Assembly (NCBI RefSeq): GCF_002078875.1
Contig: NC_034409.1
Coordinates: forward strand, 108,308,898-108,372,897
Reading direction: 5' to 3'
DNA: 64,000 bases
Origin: Numida meleagris
Taxonomy: Eukaryota; Chordata; Aves; Galliformes; Numididae
In this document: positions 63,585 to 64,000 of the stretch, one piece after another
Layout of the letters: each line of letters opens with the position of its first letter
Position numbering within the stretch: position 1 is the first letter of the stretch
Notes under the pieces: generated by a model
What the model was told of the DNA's origin: nothing
The model's database searches: none
What the model saw: the letters and a program-made list of their open reading frames with translations, nothing else
Made by a program: the position numbers and the translations under genes

Positions 63585-64000
63585 GTGAGCTGCTGTGAAA
63601 GTGAAAAAGCTGACAAGTGTTTCAAAACTCTTTCAGTCTGGACTTTCCATTACAGTTAGTGGTGTTCTAGATAGATGTAGGCGTAGGAATTGAAATGATG
63701 TGATTTTTACAGCTTCTTTACTAACAAGTGTGTATGAGAATTGGGTTGCATAGTAGCATTTGTGAGGATAAAAGCATTTGTCAAGCACTGCCGGTAAAAC
63801 TTTCCATAGCTTGCTTAGCCTGTAAATGCGTAAAGATTTCAAAAGCGCCTCTAGGATTTGGGGATTTTTTTTTTTAATGATTATGTACATTAAATACAAC
63901 TGAAGGATAACGAGCTTGTGCTGACTGCACTTTATGGAGTTAGCTTGTGATTACAGCGTGCACTGCTGGCTTGTTAGTGAGTGCTTTGACTTCTTACAAA
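61128..64000 (+). other. PWP2: PWP2 introns 16-19 region
   Basis: Introns 16 (61128-61551), 17 (61618-61966, GC donor), 18 (62186-63433) and the start of intron 19 (63585 to the window end). An A run lies near 62368-62386. No repeat family or gene was recognised. The remaining PWP2 exons are past the window end. Confidence 0.8.

Noticed and set aside
1..64000. Any hidden multi-gene system such as a defence island, CRISPR, operon, biosynthetic cluster or intact provirus.
   Set aside because: Both strands show only two intron-rich vertebrate genes, repeats and unique AT-rich noncoding DNA; no tRNA or rRNA gene was recognised by eye.

Overview
This is a bird genomic window. It holds many CR1 retroposon fragments, with the typical tails made of ATTCTATG-type units, and avian-style endogenous retroviral LTRs. 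Two vertebrate housekeeping genes are read in the same direction with large introns, GT-AG splice sites and CpG-island promoters. I cannot fix the species from sequence alone. No prokaryotic, plasmid, phage or CRISPR feature is present, and most short open frames are chance or lie inside repeats.

Layout. Positions 1-4984 are upstream flank: an AT-repeat block, two same-family LTR pieces on the minus strand and one CR1 tail. Positions 4985-5900 hold a CR1 directly against the CpG-island promoter of TRAPPC10. TRAPPC10 coding sequence runs 5587-44959 (+) in 23 coding exons that join in frame to 1,263 codons plus a stop. Intron 1 is 9.2 kb and rich in CR1. The 3' UTR reaches a polyadenylation signal near 45741, with a second near 46279. 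A spacer with no recognised gene leads to a second CpG island (about 46890-47560) and PWP2. PWP2 starts at 47282 (+), and 19 coding exons (about 832 codons) are in the window. The last part, about 85 residues judged against the 919-residue human protein, lies beyond position 64000.

Function. TRAPPC10 is a large subunit of TRAPPII, a Rab-activating tethering complex at the Golgi. PWP2 (UTP1) is a WD-repeat protein of the UTP-B module of the nucleolar small-subunit processome. Their pathways are unrelated. The head-to-tail TRAPPC10-PWP2 order matches human 21q22.3, so it reflects conserved synteny rather than an operon.

I found no convincing new biological system. The points most worth checking are a GC-AG intron in PWP2, a recent 95-bp tandem duplication in a PWP2 intron, a small upstream frame and a weak start context in TRAPPC10, a near-palindrome plus NRF1-type site in the PWP2 promoter, a sense LTR with a poly(A) signal inside TRAPPC10, and a weak box C/D snoRNA candidate.
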